This document shows, in pieces, positions 6,307 to 6,740 of a DNA stretch of 6,740 nt. This DNA is from Deltaproteobacteria bacterium (GTDB lineage Bacteria > Desulfobacterota > Desulfobulbia > Desulfobulbales > UBA5123). Below the pieces are notes generated by a model. The model was not told the DNA's origin, did not search any database, and saw only the letters and a program-made list of their open reading frames with translations. A program made the position numbers and the translations under genes. The number at the start of each line of letters is the position of its first letter. The stretch's first letter is position 1. The stretch is taken from NCBI GenBank assembly GCA_021788685.1, contig JAJYKH010000154.1, positions 1 to 6,740 on the forward strand, in the 5' to 3' direction.

Positions 6307-6382
6307 GGCAATCCCGCTGTCATAGGGTATTTACCCGTTAGACCGGTGACTTTGCGCCTCCGCCTTTCGGCGGATTTGCCTT
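6307..6382 (-). promoter_or_regulatory. Cyclic di-GMP-I (GEMM-I) riboswitch aptamer
   Basis: Minus-strand RNA that binds cyclic di-GMP in the leader of the gene starting at 6234. Its landmarks in order are AAGGCAAA (6382-6375); a six-pair stem TCCGCC/GGCGGA (6374-6359) capped by a GAAA tetraloop (6368-6365); the signature GGCGCAAAG (6358-6350); a second stem with GTC/GAC (6343-6341 and 6321-6319) and GGGT/ACCC; and AGCGGGATTGCC (6318-6307). CTAAC and TATGA within the second stem resemble the 11-nucleotide receptor that docks a GAAA loop. By alignment to the Vc2 aptamer, G20 corresponds to 6380 (G), A47 to 6353 (A) and C92 to 6316 (C). The guanine at position 20 indicates c-di-GMP, not cGAMP. 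The ends GGCAAATCC and GGGATTGCC are complementary apart from one bulged A. Confidence 0.93.
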
Positions 6383-6454
6383 TTACAGTTCAGAATGAAA
6401 GAACGTCAGAAAAACGGCCAGTTATGGGCCAAAGGCAGGCTGCAGCCGGGTTCC

Positions 6455-6482
6455 AGTATAGTGGCTCAGCAAACCATGTCAA
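6455..6482 (-). promoter_or_regulatory. Sigma-70 type promoter of the riboswitch-controlled gene
   Basis: On the minus strand TTGACA (6482-6477) is followed after 16 bases by TATACT (6460-6455), both close to consensus. Transcription would begin near 6448, about 65 bases before the aptamer, giving a leader of roughly 215 bases. Confidence 0.75.
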
Positions 6483-6537
6483 ACGGAAAAAAAGCGCGCA
6501 ACTGTAGTGAGATGAAGATGTAGGCGGAATAAAAGGC

Positions 6538-6567
6538 AAAAAAAATGGGGCGGAGAAACCGCCCCCC
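6538..6567 (-). terminator. Intrinsic terminator of the right-edge gene
   Basis: On the minus strand, GGGGCGG and CCGCCCC (6565-6559 and 6553-6547) form a seven-pair GC stem with a five-base loop. One A (6546) and then eight T (6545-6538) follow. It lies about 25 bases after the TGA at 6594-6592 and separates that gene from the riboswitch promoter. Confidence 0.9.
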
Positions 6568-6591
6568 GAATGAACGTTGCCGTGGGGCCGG

Positions 6592-6740
6592 TCAGTCGAA
6601 GTAGACCCGCAGGCCGGCTTGGGCGCCCGCGCCTCGCAATCGGGGTCGGTCGCGCTCGCGGGATCGTTCACGAGCGCGAATTTCTTCCCCTCGCATCCGA
6701 CGATCGCCGGCGCCGGCGCGAGTTCCTTGAAGAGATAGGG
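6592..6740 (-). CDS. 3' end of an unrecognised gene, apparently frameshifted
   Basis: Only about 50 C-terminal codons are in the window. From the right edge to about 6625, one frame has strongly GC-rich third positions and a protein-like sequence (PYLFKELAPAP, then VGCEGKKFALVNDPAS). Kept in frame, it would read through the terminator and the riboswitch promoter to 6390, which is implausible. A neighbouring frame has little codon bias before 6625 but then gives LRVYFD and a TGA at 6594-6592, just before the terminator. The simplest reading is one missing base near 6610-6625, either a real mutation or a sequence error. I cannot assign a function; two cysteines are visible. Confidence 0.5.
   Translation of the reverse strand, partial: LSLQGTRAGAGDRRMRGEEIRARERSRERDRPRLRGAGAQAGLRVYFD

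Noticed and set aside
6307..6382. Reading the riboswitch as the GEMM-Ib (3',3'-cGAMP) variant known from Geobacter
   Set aside because: The base aligned to position 20 of the Vc2 aptamer is G (6380); the cGAMP class has A there.

Overview
This is a GC-rich bacterial window. It carries a chemotaxis receptor, a GAF-GGDEF diguanylate cyclase, a two-CW type cysteine protein, a zinc-ribbon rhomboid protease and a GEMM-I (cyclic di-GMP-I) riboswitch. That mix, with near-consensus sigma-70 style promoters, suggests a Geobacter-like member of the Desulfuromonadia. This placement is an inference from gene content, not from a search.

Layout: (1) The left edge, minus strand, holds the N-terminal two thirds of a methyl-accepting chemotaxis protein whose C-terminus lies outside the window. 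A doubtful 37-codon ORF sits just upstream of it. (2) Divergently, on the plus strand, come a rhomboid protease with an N-terminal zinc ribbon, then a protein made of two tandem seven-cysteine units, then a GAF-GGDEF diguanylate cyclase with intact active site and I-site. The last two lie 77 bases apart and could be cotranscribed. (3) Bases 3994-4618 contain no convincing gene. They hold a roughly 110-base imperfect palindromic element, two candidate promoters and a long leader. (4) A secreted PRC-barrel protein follows and ends at a strong intrinsic terminator. (5) Convergent to it, on the minus strand, is a secreted protein of about 302 residues resembling the ChaN/TraB/EreA-like fold. Its 5' leader of about 215 bases contains a well-formed cyclic di-GMP-I riboswitch downstream of a near-consensus promoter. 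(6) At the right edge, minus strand, the 3' end of another gene ends before a strong terminator and seems to contain a frameshift.

The most interesting part is the riboswitch leader at 6235-6482. The ligand-contacting bases match the c-di-GMP type, not the cGAMP type. Downstream of the aptamer, a 10-bp hairpin can bury the Shine-Dalgarno sequence. The 3' strand of the aptamer can instead pair with bases that overlap the anti-Shine-Dalgarno strand. This predicts a translational OFF switch: high c-di-GMP would shut down the secreted protein. With the diguanylate cyclase about 2.3 kb away, the window holds both a maker and a reader of the same second messenger, although nothing here proves that they work as a pair.
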